DNA from: FCB group bacterium
GTDB lineage: Bacteria; Zixibacteria; MSB-5A5; GN15; JAAZOE01
NCBI GenBank assembly: GCA_024231695.1
Contig: JAAEQF010000458.1
Coordinates: 1-46,171 of the forward strand
Length of the DNA: 46,171 nt
Direction: 5' to 3'
The position numbers and the translations under genes were made by a program. Each line of letters begins with the position of its first letter. The first letter of the stretch is position 1. Positions 17,737 to 26,334 of this stretch are shown one piece after another. A model generated the notes under the pieces. That model was not told where the DNA came from. It ran no database searches and was given only the letters and a program-made list of their open reading frames with translations.

Positions 17737-18135
17737 ATGCTGAAAGTAGCTGCATATCAGAATGTGAGTTTACCGGAGAAAACCGGGCGTCCGACAAGGC
17801 CCCGGCAGAACACCCGGCCGAACGGAGCCGCTCCCGGAGTCGATTTCAAATCGACCCTGGAAAGCGAACTGGGCAAGTGCGATGATGTGAAGTTTTCGGC
17901 TCATGCCAAGGCCCGGCTCTTTTCTCGTGGCGTGGAACTGGATCAAAACCAGTTGAAAGCTCTGTCGCAGGCAATTGATAAAGCCGAAGCCAAAGGTTCC
18001 CGGGAATCACTGGTCCTTTCCGAAGACGCGGCCTATGTCGTGTCGGTTAAGAACCGGACGGTTATAACCGCTTTTGATCGGGATAATCTGCGCGATGGCG
18101 TCTTCACGGCTATCGACAGCGCGGTGATTTTGTAA
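17737..18135 (+). CDS. Small flagellar operon protein (TIGR02530 type)
   Basis: 132 residues, starting two bases after flgD. The C-terminal half carries the family signature: KFSAHAKARLFSRGVELDQ, then LSQAIDKAEAKGSRESLVL and AYVVSVKNRTVITAFDR. The first 50 residues are basic, proline-rich and probably disordered. Members sit between flgD and flgE in many bacteria; the molecular role is not well established. The protein appears cytoplasmic, with no signal or membrane segment. Confidence 0.85.
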   Translation: MLKVAAYQNVSLPEKTGRPTRPRQNTRPNGAAPGVDFKSTLESELGKCDDVKFSAHAKARLFSRGVELDQNQLKALSQAIDKAEAKGSRESLVLSEDAAYVVSVKNRTVITAFDRDNLRDGVFTAIDSAVIL

Positions 18136-18235
18136 TGAAACAACAGATTAACATAATACTGGAAACGATTTTAATGCGAACGGCTGGACTCCGCAATGGC
18201 GGAGGGGCCGAACCGCATAAGGAGGATGTACCCTT

Positions 18236-20182
18236 ATGATGAGTTCACTTTATGCCGGTGTGTCCGGCTTGCGTAACCATCAGGTTAAAATGAACGTGAT
18301 CGGTAACAATATTGCTAACGTCAATACAATCGGCTTCAAGGGCGGCCGGGTAACCTTTCAGGAGACTTTAGTGCAGACCCTTAAGGGAGCAGGACGACCC
18401 TCGGCTATTTCCGGCGGTACCAACCCGGTCCAGATGGGTCTGGGTATGACCGTCAGCGCCGTCGATACACTCTTTCAGCAGGGCGGTTTGGAAACCACCG
18501 GGCAGATCACTGATCTAGCCATTCAGGGTTCCGGCTTTTTCGTCCTCAGTGACGGCAACGGACAGTTCTATACCCGCGCCGGAGCTTTCGGTTTTGATGC
18601 TGACAGCTTCCTTGTCGATCCCGGCAGTGGATTAAAAGTTCAGGGCAAGATGGCCGATCAGACGGGCATTATCCCGGCAGTCTCGACTATTGGCGATATT
18701 CGCCTGCCATTCGGTCAGCAGGATCCCGCTAACGAAACCTCACAAATCAACCTGGCCAATAATATCAACAGTGCGGCCACAGACTCAAAGGTGACCAGTT
18801 TCACCTCAGGGACGACCAACATCGATCAAGTCTCGGGAACTGCCGTCAATGGCGCCGGGGGTGATCATAACGTGGTTGTCACCGGTACTCAGGCCCAGCA
18901 GTCGATATATGATACCGGAGCCAACTTGTATGGTACCATGACCAGCGCTACTACATTGGGCGATCTGGGTGTGGATGCCTATGATTTCGATATCATCGTT
19001 GATGGCTCCGCCACGACCAACATCACCGGCTTAACAGCTGCTTCGACGCTTAACGACGTGATGAATGCCATAAATGAAATCTCCGGAGTAAACTGTTATT
19101 TCGATACCACCGACCCGTTGAATTATCAGTTGGTGGTGGAACGCTCCAAAGCCGGAACCGGCGGTCTGTATAACGTTACTACTTCAGCCGGCTCGGCTAC
19201 CGACGCGGCCAACGGCAATGTGATCAACCGGGTTTTCGGTGTTGATGGAGCTGGCATTGCTGCCAACAACGGCACCGATCATACTTTCGCGGCTACCGAT
19301 ACATTCACTCCGACCGACAAGGCTCCCGATTCGCCGATAACTCTGACTATCGGTGTAAATGAAACCACCGGCCTGGCCGAGGAGATTATCGGTGTGGGTG
19401 GCGGCGGTATCACTATTAAGACTGCCGAAGCAGGCGGTTTGGCGGCCGGCACTCTGGATGTCTCAACTGCCGATACTCAGCATTCTACATCGATTACCGC
19501 TTATGATTCGCAGGGCGGCAAACATACGGTTATCCTGACTTTCACCAAAACCACGACCAACAATTTGTGGGACTGGAACATAACCATGCCGGGTAACGAG
19601 TCGATTCTTGAGGGTGGCTCGGGCGAAGTGCGCTTCAACCCCGATGGTTCTCTGCTGCTCTTTTCCTATAACGGCGGCGCATCCTCGCTTCGCTTTGATC
19701 CTAACAGCGGGGCGGAAGTGATGGATATCACTCTAAACGCAGGCGATGCGGCCGGCTTCAATGGCCTGACCGGATTTGCCTCACCGTTTACTGCCGCGGC
19801 CATCCATCAGGACGGCTATGGCATGGGCGTGCTGCAGAAAATTGCCATCGATCCGGCCGGAACCATCACCGGTATTTTCAGTAACGGCGTTTCGCGGACT
19901 TTGGCCCAGGTCGTTCTGGCTGATTTCAACAACCACGGCGGTTTGGTGCGGGCCGGCAACAGCCTGTACACCGTATCAGCCAACTCCGGTTCGCCGGTAA
20001 CGGGCGTGGCCGGGGAGACTATCTCCGGTACCGTCAGTTCGGGCGCGCTGGAATCATCGAACGTTGATATCGCTACGGAATTCACCAACATGATTACCAC
20101 TCAGCGTGGTTATCAGGCCAGCGCTCGGATTATTACTACCTCCGACAGTATGCTGGAAGAACTGGTGAATTTGAAACGATAA
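18236..20182 (+). CDS. flgE: Flagellar hook protein FlgE
   Basis: 648 residues, preceded by a strong AAGGAGGA. FlgE polymerises into the hook joining rod and filament. The N-terminal rod/hook signature is SLYAGVSGLRNHQVKMNVIG followed by NNIANVNTIGFKGGRVTFQE. The C-terminal helix is also canonical (GALESSNVDIATEFTNMITT, QRGYQASARIITTSDSMLEE). The centre (residues about 175-450) is a long Ser/Thr/Gly/Ala-rich insertion, making it longer than the enteric protein (about 400), as in many hook proteins with surface domains. An in-frame ATG at 18239 is an equivalent start. A 100-base gap separates it from the previous gene. Confidence 0.95.
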   Translation: MMSSLYAGVSGLRNHQVKMNVIGNNIANVNTIGFKGGRVTFQETLVQTLKGAGRPSAISGGTNPVQMGLGMTVSAVDTLFQQGGLETTGQITDLAIQGSGFFVLSDGNGQFYTRAGAFGFDADSFLVDPGSGLKVQGKMADQTGIIPAVSTIGDIRLPFGQQDPANETSQINLANNINSAATDSKVTSFTSGTTNIDQVSGTAVNGAGGDHNVVVTGTQAQQSIYDTGANLYGTMTSATTLGDLGVDAYDFDIIVDGSATTNITGLTAASTLNDVMNAINEISGVNCYFDTTDPLNYQLVVERSKAGTGGLYNVTTSAGSATDAANGNVINRVFGVDGAGIAANNGTDHTFAATDTFTPTDKAPDSPITLTIGVNETTGLAEEIIGVGGGGITIKTAEAGGLAAGTLDVSTADTQHSTSITAYDSQGGKHTVILTFTKTTTNNLWDWNITMPGNESILEGGSGEVRFNPDGSLLLFSYNGGASSLRFDPNSGAEVMDITLNAGDAAGFNGLTGFASPFTAAAIHQDGYGMGVLQKIAIDPAGTITGIFSNGVSRTLAQVVLADFNNHGGLVRAGNSLYTVSANSGSPVTGVAGETISGTVSSGALESSNVDIATEFTNMITTQRGYQASARIITTSDSMLEELVNLKR

Positions 20183-20193
20183 GGAAATAGACC

Positions 20194-20424
20194 ATGATTA
20201 AGGTGACAAGATTAAACGGGGCCGAATTGGTCGTCAATGTCGATTTGATTGAATTCGTCGAAGCTTTGCCGGATACGATCATCTCGCTTGTCACCGGCAA
20301 GAAGATCATGATTAAAGAGTCGGCCGACACCGTTATCGAACGGGTGGCTGAATTCAAACGGCTGTCTTCGGGATCTTCCGTCCCGAAGACGGTTTTAGAA
20401 AACCGGGGAGAAACAGATGGCTGA
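20194..20424 (+). CDS. flbD: Flagellar protein FlbD (SwrD family)
   Basis: 76 residues. The small FlbD/SwrD family is recognised by MIKVTRLNGAELVVNVDLIE and TGKKIMIKESADTVIERV. In Bacillus the homologue SwrD raises flagellar motor torque. It is located between flgE and fliL, the family's usual place, although motA and motB, which often follow, are absent here. Its last 8 bases overlap fliL. Confidence 0.9.
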   Translation: MIKVTRLNGAELVVNVDLIEFVEALPDTIISLVTGKKIMIKESADTVIERVAEFKRLSSGSSVPKTVLENRGETDG

Positions 20425-21004
20425 TGAAAATCTGACCGTCAATGAAAACGAAGAGGCGGAACAAGCGCCGGAAGCAAAAAAAGGCTCGGCGTTGAAAACC
20501 TACGGTCTCTATGGAGCTATCGTCATTGTTATGATCGCCGCCGCGTACTTTGTTACGCTGAAAGTGGTCAAGCCGATGTTTACCGACGGGGAAACAAACA
20601 CCGAGGAGGTGGCTGCGGTGGACGAATCGGATGAAGCCGAAGAACAGGAAGATGGTGGTCACGGTGCGCCCTCCGGGCATGGAGCCGAAGGGGGAGAGCC
20701 GACCAGTAATGTCTTCATGGTTTCGGATATCATCGTCAACCCGGCCGGGACCGGCGGTACGCGCTTTTTATCCACCTCGATCGGTATCGAGATGAAGAGC
20801 GGCGAGGCGGCGGGACTTTTGGTTGAACGGGAAGCGATTATCCGCGATGCCTTGATTACTATTCTGTCCTCGCAATCGATCCCGGAATTAAGTGATTTCA
20901 AACAGCGCGAACGTCTGCGGCTGTTGATTAAGCGGCGAGTGGAAAAGTTGACTCATGACGAGGAAATCGCCGCCGTCTATTTCACAGAATTTGTTTTGCA
21001 GTAA
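20417..21004 (+). CDS. fliL: Flagellar basal body-associated protein FliL
   Basis: 195 residues, with GGGGAGA upstream, overlapping flbD. FliL is an inner-membrane protein that surrounds stator units and affects torque. The short acidic cytoplasmic N-terminus is followed by one transmembrane helix (GLYGAIVIVMIAAAYFVTLK), an acidic/His/Gly linker, and the periplasmic stomatin-like domain from about residue 95 (FMVSDIIVNPAGTGGTRFLS, VEREAIIRDALITILSSQS, and the C-terminal VYFTEFVLQ). All hallmarks are present. Confidence 0.93.
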   Translation: MADENLTVNENEEAEQAPEAKKGSALKTYGLYGAIVIVMIAAAYFVTLKVVKPMFTDGETNTEEVAAVDESDEAEEQEDGGHGAPSGHGAEGGEPTSNVFMVSDIIVNPAGTGGTRFLSTSIGIEMKSGEAAGLLVEREAIIRDALITILSSQSIPELSDFKQRERLRLLIKRRVEKLTHDEEIAAVYFTEFVLQ

Positions 21005-21015
21005 CGGAGAATATT

Positions 21016-22011
21016 GTGGCCAAGATTTTATCACAGGACGAAATTGATGCTCTGTTGTCAACGGTTTCATCCGGCGAAGAGTCAAACAAGCCGGAAGAAG
21101 CAGTCGATGAAAGCATGCGCTCGGTCATCGTGTATGATTTCAAACATCCCAACCGAGTATCCAAAGACCAGCTCCGCACGCTGGAAAACATGCATGAAAA
21201 CTTCGCCGGCCATATCGGTTCGGTCTTGTCCAATATCCAAAGAACCATGCTGGATGTCGATCTGGTTTCGGTTGATCAGATTACTTATTCGGAATTCATC
21301 ATGTCGCTGGTGTCGCCGTCCTGTACTTTTACTTTTACGGCCGAACCCCTGGACGGGGCCTGCATCGTTGATTTCAACCCGACCCTGACCTATGGTTTCG
21401 TCGAACGGATGTTCGGCGGTCGGGGCAAGGTTCTCGATACCGGCCGGGAATTGACCGGCATTGAAAAATCGCTGATGAACCGCATCGTTGACGTGGTCTA
21501 TCGTGAGCTGGAAGACGCCTGGGCCAATATCTGCAAGATCAAAACCAAACAGGTCTCGCTGGAAACTAATCCTCAGTTTGTTCAGATTGTCCCTCCGGGC
21601 GAAACGGTCATTGTCATCTCGTTTCAACTCAAACTGTTGCAATCGACCGGCTTGATGACCCTCTGTTATCCGTACATGGTTTTAGAATCGATTCTCAATA
21701 AGCTTTCGGCTCAGAACTGGATCGATGCTACCAAGAAACGGTCGCATGACAAGGATGCCGAAACCAATCTCGACAACCTGATGAGTTTAAATGTTCCGTT
21801 AACGGCCCGGCTGGCTGAAACCGAAGTGCGCATTCGCGATTTTATAGCCATGAAGGCCGGAGATGTCCTGACTACCGAACATAAAATCACAGAAGAGATT
21901 GATGCTTTTGTCAAGAATAGAAGAAAGTATAGAGGTCGGCCGGGACTGGTCGGCAAAAAACGTGGATTTGCGATTACTGAAGTAATTAGTCCTCTGGGAA
22001 AGGAGTATTAA
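21016..22011 (+). CDS. fliM: Flagellar motor switch protein FliM
   Basis: 331 residues with a GTG start (CGGAGA upstream). FliM forms part of the cytoplasmic C-ring and binds phosphorylated CheY. The CheY-binding peptide is intact at the extreme N-terminus (LSQDEIDALLSTV), followed by the CheC-like middle domain (residues 45-230) with LSNIQRTMLDVDLVSVDQIT and FGGRGKVLDTGRELTGIEK. The usual C-terminal SpoA domain is reached from about residue 255, but the end (DAFVKNRRKYRGRPGLVGKK) is basic and atypical in sequence. It lies directly upstream of fliN. Confidence 0.94.
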   Translation: MAKILSQDEIDALLSTVSSGEESNKPEEAVDESMRSVIVYDFKHPNRVSKDQLRTLENMHENFAGHIGSVLSNIQRTMLDVDLVSVDQITYSEFIMSLVSPSCTFTFTAEPLDGACIVDFNPTLTYGFVERMFGGRGKVLDTGRELTGIEKSLMNRIVDVVYRELEDAWANICKIKTKQVSLETNPQFVQIVPPGETVIVISFQLKLLQSTGLMTLCYPYMVLESILNKLSAQNWIDATKKRSHDKDAETNLDNLMSLNVPLTARLAETEVRIRDFIAMKAGDVLTTEHKITEEIDAFVKNRRKYRGRPGLVGKKRGFAITEVISPLGKEY

Positions 22012-22014
22012 CCG

Positions 22015-22626
22015 ATGCCGGATGAAATTAAACCGGATCTTCCCGCGGAAGAACAAATGACCCCGGGCGAAGATAGTGTTGTCGGGCAAGGCGTAGCTGA
22101 GATAGATGAAGCGGTCGAGGCGGACAATAAGGACGCCGCCGTCGAAACGCCGGCTGAGGACGAGAGCGGCAATGCCTCCGAAGCTGATGCCGAAGCGGCT
22201 ATGCTGGCCATGATGGAGAAAAATGAAAAAGAAGATGTTGGCTCCGAGGAGAGCGGTGAGGATGAATTCCCCGATCTCAGCGGCGTGCAAGTGGAAACGC
22301 CGATGGCCAATGCTGCTGAATTTCAACAACTCAGTCCGACGCCAACGGCCGAGGGCGAGCCCGGCAACATCGAACTGCTTCTGGATGTGAAAATGCCGGT
22401 GGCCATCGAACTGGGCCGAACGGAAATGCCGATATCCGAACTGTTAACTCTGGGTCCGGGATCGGTCGTGGAACTCAGTAAACTGGCCGGGGAACCGGTC
22501 GATCTACTGGTCAATCACCGTGTTATCGCCAAGGGCGAAGTGGTGGTTGTGGACGAAAATTTTGGAGTGCGCATTACCCAATTGCTATCTCCGGAGGAAA
22601 GGCTTAAAAGCCTGGCTCGAGAATAG
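22015..22626 (+). CDS. fliN: Flagellar motor switch protein FliN with acidic N-terminal extension
   Basis: 203 residues, starting three bases after fliM. The C-terminal 80 residues are a normal FliN SpoA domain: LLLDVKMPVAIELGRTEMPI, LTLGPGSVVELSKLAGEPVD and LVNHRVIAKGEVVVVDENFG, ending RITQLLSPEERL. FliN completes the C-ring together with FliM and FliG. The first 115 residues are strongly acidic and rich in Glu, Asp and Ala, with no folded motif, making the protein longer than minimal FliN (about 100-140). Confidence 0.94.
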   Translation: MPDEIKPDLPAEEQMTPGEDSVVGQGVAEIDEAVEADNKDAAVETPAEDESGNASEADAEAAMLAMMEKNEKEDVGSEESGEDEFPDLSGVQVETPMANAAEFQQLSPTPTAEGEPGNIELLLDVKMPVAIELGRTEMPISELLTLGPGSVVELSKLAGEPVDLLVNHRVIAKGEVVVVDENFGVRITQLLSPEERLKSLARE

Positions 22627-22642
22627 GAAGGTTGAGGTAAGG

Positions 22643-23224
22643 ATGTTTGGACATAGGATTGTCATATTCTGCCTGCTTATATGTCTGATACCATTCGCCG
22701 CGATACCGGTCCGGGCCGATTCAACGGACCAGGTTATTGCCGGCGAAACCGACCCGGCTGTCACCGGTGAGGATCAGAATCTAACGTCGGTCGCCACTAC
22801 GGAAGAGACGGCCGAAGTCCCCACCGTATCTGATATGCTGTTGCCGTCACTGACGCGTATCGCTCTGTCTTTGATGGTGATAATCGTCGTTATCTACGGC
22901 GTGGTCTATTTGTTACGCAAGCTGTCCGGCAACCGCCTGGGCGGAGGACGCAAAAATAAGACCATACAGATGGTAGAACAGACCTATCTGGCTCCCAAAA
23001 AATCGGTTTGCCTGATAAAAATGGCCGACCGAGCCGTTCTGGTGGGAGTCACCGATACACATATTTCAATGCTGACGGAAATGGAATGGGATACTTTACC
23101 GCAGGATAGTCAACCGTGTACCGAGGAAAAACAAACCGGTTTTCAGGGTGTGTTAAACGATGCTGTCGGTAAACTGTTCGGCACCTCCAAAAACAAAGGA
23201 GCCAGCGGTGAACAGATTGCCTGA
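22643..23224 (+). CDS. fliO: Flagellar biosynthesis protein FliO
   Basis: 193 residues from the ATG at 22643, chosen because GAGGTAAGG lies just upstream and a signal sequence begins there (VIFCLLICLIPFAAIPVRA). The open frame extends 41 codons further upstream inside fliN, without support. A second hydrophobic helix (LTRIALSLMVIIVVIYGVVY) is followed by a basic cytoplasmic part with the FliO phrase KTIQMVEQTYLAPKKSVCLI. FliO helps assemble the FliP ring of the export gate. Its end overlaps the fliP start by 17 bases. Confidence 0.88.
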   Translation: MFGHRIVIFCLLICLIPFAAIPVRADSTDQVIAGETDPAVTGEDQNLTSVATTEETAEVPTVSDMLLPSLTRIALSLMVIIVVIYGVVYLLRKLSGNRLGGGRKNKTIQMVEQTYLAPKKSVCLIKMADRAVLVGVTDTHISMLTEMEWDTLPQDSQPCTEEKQTGFQGVLNDAVGKLFGTSKNKGASGEQIA

Positions 23225-23987
23225 TTTATTCCGTCGGACGAATATTATTTTTGCCGTCGCCGTGCTGGTGCTCCTGCTGGCCATGCTTTGTCCTACAGAG
23301 ACGCAGGCCCAGAGTTTGCCCAAGATTTCTTTTGGAGTGGAGCCGACCGAGGACGCCAATGATCTCTCGGTGGCCTTGCAAATTGTGCTGCTTCTGACCG
23401 TCCTGACTCTGGCTCCGTCTATTCTGGTCATGATGACCTCGTTCATACGAATCGCCGTGGTGCTGTCCTTTTTAAGGCAGGCGATCGGTACCAATCAGAT
23501 GCCGCCCAATCAGCTGATCGTGGCTATGGCTCTGATCCTGACTTTTTTCGTTATGGCCCCGGTAGCCAACGAGGCCTATGATACCGGGCTCAAACCGTAT
23601 CTCGCCGGCGATATCAGTCAGGAAGAGGCTTTCGACAAGGGGATGCAGCCGATTCGCAATTTCATGCTCAAGCAGGTGCATGAAAAGGATCTGGCCCTTT
23701 TTGTCAAGCTTTCCGGTATGGAACAGCCTCAAAACAAAGATGACATCCCAATTCGATTACTTATTCCCGGTTTTGTTCTCTCAGAACTACGGACGGCTTT
23801 CCAGATCGCCTTTGTTGTCTTTATCCCGTTTTTGATCATCGACATGGTGGTGGCTTCGGTTTTGATGTCGATGGGTATGTTGATGTTGCCGCCGATTATG
23901 GTGGCTTTGCCATTCAAGATACTCTTGTTCGTCCTGGTGGACGGCTGGTATTTGATCGTCAAAGCATTGGTTGAATCTTTTCATTAG
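23208..23987 (+). CDS. fliP: Flagellar type III export gate protein FliP
   Basis: 259 residues from a GTG at 23208, selected because AAAGGAG precedes it by six bases; the open frame goes further upstream into fliO. It has a signal-like N-terminus (IIFAVAVLVLLLAMLCPTE). FliP signatures are clear: LTLAPSILVMMTSFIRIAVV, LRQAIGTNQMPPNQLIVAMA and LIPGFVLSELRTAFQIAFVV. FliP, FliQ and FliR form the helical pore of the export gate. The gene is coupled to fliO by overlap and is followed nine bases later by fliQ. Confidence 0.96.
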   Translation: MNRLPDLFRRTNIIFAVAVLVLLLAMLCPTETQAQSLPKISFGVEPTEDANDLSVALQIVLLLTVLTLAPSILVMMTSFIRIAVVLSFLRQAIGTNQMPPNQLIVAMALILTFFVMAPVANEAYDTGLKPYLAGDISQEEAFDKGMQPIRNFMLKQVHEKDLALFVKLSGMEQPQNKDDIPIRLLIPGFVLSELRTAFQIAFVVFIPFLIIDMVVASVLMSMGMLMLPPIMVALPFKILLFVLVDGWYLIVKALVESFH

Positions 23988-23996
23988 GAACTGACT

Positions 23997-24263
23997 ATGA
24001 CTCCGCAATACGTACTTGCTCTGGGACGCGAAGCAATTACCCTGACCCTCATGGTTTCGGCGCCGATGCTGGCGTTCGGCTTGATGGTCGGATTGGTCAT
24101 ATCGGTTCTTCAGGCAGTAACCCAGATTCATGAGATGACCTTGACCTTCATTCCCAAAATCGTGGCTGTGGCTTTTGCTCTTATTTTATTTCTGCCCTGG
24201 ATGATCAATCTGCTGGTTGATTTCACCACTCGATTGTTTACTTCAATCCCAACTTTGGCCTAA
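23997..24263 (+). CDS. fliQ: Flagellar type III export gate protein FliQ
   Basis: 88 residues, standard size, with two transmembrane helices. Family phrases are ALGREAITLTLMVSAPMLAF and LQAVTQIHEMTLTFIPKIVA. FliQ packs with FliP and FliR in the export gate. It is the last gene of the first flagellar transcript: a terminator follows 60 bases downstream. Confidence 0.96.
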   Translation: MTPQYVLALGREAITLTLMVSAPMLAFGLMVGLVISVLQAVTQIHEMTLTFIPKIVAVAFALILFLPWMINLLVDFTTRLFTSIPTLA

Positions 24264-24323
24264 TTTGGCCTAAAAGGAAGTATCTTCCGGTTCATCCGGA
24301 AAGAAATACCAGACTTAATTTAG

Positions 24324-24352
24324 AGGCGAAATCGAACGGTTTCGCCTTTCTC
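24324..24352 (+). terminator. Terminator after fliQ
   Basis: AGGCGAAA (24324-24331) pairs with TTTCGCCT (24340-24347) in a perfect 8-bp stem, followed by TTTCTCGT. A smaller hairpin (TTCCGG...CCGGAA) lies just before it near 24285-24302. Confidence 0.7.
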
Positions 24353-24402
24353 GTAACTCCCTCAATTACAACAATATAATTACTTTTTTGATTGTTTCAT
24401 TT

Positions 24403-24418
24403 CGGCACAAGGCTTGCG
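24403..24418 (+). promoter_or_regulatory. Sigma-54 (-24/-12) promoter before fliR
   Basis: CGGCACAAGGCTTGCG: GG (24404-24405) and GC (24416-24417) are 10 bases apart, and GGCAC and CTTGC match the consensus well. It lies between the fliQ terminator and fliR, starting a second flagellar transcript. Confidence 0.85.
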
Positions 24419-24455
24419 ATAGGGTAGGCGACAACAAATTGTGCAGGGATGTAAA

Positions 24456-25253
24456 ATGCTTGACCTGATTAACTTTGGCGCCGAAAAACTTCAATTATTC
24501 GTTCTCCTGGCGATGCGAGTCGGCGGCCTAATGGTCTCAGCCCCAATATTTTCGCACCGGTCGATACCCAGGAAACTGGCTATCTCGATGACTCTGGGTT
24601 TGACCGTCGTCTTGATCTCGCTTTTCATCGATACGCCCCTGCCAAGAGTTCAAAATTTGATCGAACTGTTGATTCTCTGCTCAAAGGAAATCTTTATCGG
24701 GCTGATGATTGGGATGGTTTTCAGCATGATATTTCTCAGTATCAGACTGGCCGGATCGATCGTCGGTTATCAGATCGGCTTTGCCATGGTCAACGTGATG
24801 GATCCCAACTCATCCTCGCCGGTGGCTGTTCTGGGCGAGTTCTGGTATCTGCTGGCCACGCTCTTTTTCCTGCTGCTCAACGGCCATCATATTATCATCA
24901 GCGGCCTGGTTCAGTCGTTTTCACTTTTACCGCTGGGGTTGTCCACCCCGACCGGAGCGATCGGCGAGTGGTTTATGAAGTACAGCACCTTCGTTTTCGT
25001 TCTGGCCGTGAAATTCGCTGCCCCGGTCATGATGACCATCTTTTTAATCGAAATTTCGATGGGTATTCTGGCCCGGACCATGCCGCAGATGAACATTTTC
25101 ATCGTCGGTTTTCCGCTCAAGATTTTTGTTGGTCTTCTGATGGTTGGTCTGTCGCTGCCGGTTTTCGCCCATGTACTCAATAAGGTCTGTCTCAATCTCG
25201 ACCGTGAGTTGGCAAATCTCATGTCCATTTTTCAGGTAAAGGGAGCAATCTGA
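24456..25253 (+). CDS. fliR: Flagellar type III export gate protein FliR
   Basis: 265 residues from the ATG at 24456, with CAGGGA upstream; a GTG at 24441 in the same frame is less likely. FliR is a polytopic inner-membrane component of the export gate. Typical phrases are LLAMRVGGLMVSAPIFSHRS, GSIVGYQIGFAMVNVMDPNS and MPQMNIFIVGFPLKIFVGLL. About six transmembrane helices are visible. It is the first gene after the second sigma-54 promoter and is followed one base later by flhB. Confidence 0.95.
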   Translation: MLDLINFGAEKLQLFVLLAMRVGGLMVSAPIFSHRSIPRKLAISMTLGLTVVLISLFIDTPLPRVQNLIELLILCSKEIFIGLMIGMVFSMIFLSIRLAGSIVGYQIGFAMVNVMDPNSSSPVAVLGEFWYLLATLFFLLLNGHHIIISGLVQSFSLLPLGLSTPTGAIGEWFMKYSTFVFVLAVKFAAPVMMTIFLIEISMGILARTMPQMNIFIVGFPLKIFVGLLMVGLSLPVFAHVLNKVCLNLDRELANLMSIFQVKGAI

Positions 25254-25254
25254 G

Positions 25255-26334
25255 ATGGCCAACAAATCGGCACAAGAGAAAACAGAGAGAGCAACACCGC
25301 GGAAATTAAAGCAAGCGCGGGATCGAGGGCAAGTAGCCCGTTCTATGGAGCTGAATTCGGTCGCCGTCATCAGCCTCGGATTTGTGACTATCTATCTGAT
25401 GGGACCGTTGCTTTATGAGAACATCAGTTCCCTGATGCGTCATTCGCTGACTGAAGCGACCAGGATGACGTTCAATCCGGTTATGATCCGTGGCCTGTTT
25501 GCCAACACTATCATTTCTTATGCCAAAATTGCCGGACCAATTCTGCTGGCCCTGGCCGTTCTGGCCTATCTGATTAATATTGCTCAGGTCGGTGTGCTTT
25601 TCTCGGCCAAGACTCTCGAACCCAAACTGGACAAATTCAATCTGGTCAAAGGCTTGGGCCGCCTGGTGTCCAAACGGTCGTTGGCCGAACTGGTTCGGGA
25701 TGTGATCAAGACTATCCTTATCGCCATCGTCGCTTATAAGACTATCTCCGGGTGGGTACCGGGTTTCATGGAATTGGCCGATCAGACTGTCGGCGTTTAT
25801 GTGAAGACGCTGGGAAAGCTGGCTCTGCTTTTGGCCATCAAACTATCAGCCGTTCTCTTTATCATCGCTCTCTTTGATATCGCTTTTCAGCGCTACGACC
25901 ACGCTTCCAAATTGAAAATGAGCAAGCAGGAAGTGAAAGAGGAGATGAAAGACACCGACGGTAATCCGCTGATTAAAAGTCGCTTGCGCCAGGTTCAACG
26001 GGAAATGGCTCGCCAGCGGATGATGTCCGAAATCCCCAAAGCCGATGTTGTTGTCACCAACCCGACCCATATTGCCGTGGCCCTCAAATATGATTCCGAA
26101 ACCATGGCGGCGCCGACGGTTTTGGCCAAGGGGCAGAGGTTAATCGCTGAACAGATCAAAAGAGTTGCCCGCGAAAACAGGATTCCGATCGTCGAAAACA
26201 AACCGCTGGCCCGTTCGCTGTTTAAACTGGTCGATGTCGGCGGTGTGGTTCCGGCTACTCTTTTCCGTGCTGTGGCCGAGGTACTGGCTCACATCTACCG
26301 CCTGAAAAACGGGTCGGGGGTGAGCCGTGGCTGA
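25255..26334 (+). CDS. flhB: Flagellar export gate protein FlhB
   Basis: 359 residues. Four transmembrane helices follow the conserved N-terminus EKTERATPRKLKQARDRGQV. The cytoplasmic domain contains the self-cleavage motif NPTH (Asn269-His272, in VVTNPTHIAVALKYD). FlhB cleaves between Asn and Pro and changes the export specificity from hook to filament proteins in response to FliK. All elements are intact. It ends 8 bases inside flhA. Confidence 0.97.
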   Translation: MANKSAQEKTERATPRKLKQARDRGQVARSMELNSVAVISLGFVTIYLMGPLLYENISSLMRHSLTEATRMTFNPVMIRGLFANTIISYAKIAGPILLALAVLAYLINIAQVGVLFSAKTLEPKLDKFNLVKGLGRLVSKRSLAELVRDVIKTILIAIVAYKTISGWVPGFMELADQTVGVYVKTLGKLALLLAIKLSAVLFIIALFDIAFQRYDHASKLKMSKQEVKEEMKDTDGNPLIKSRLRQVQREMARQRMMSEIPKADVVVTNPTHIAVALKYDSETMAAPTVLAKGQRLIAEQIKRVARENRIPIVENKPLARSLFKLVDVGGVVPATLFRAVAEVLAHIYRLKNGSGVSRG

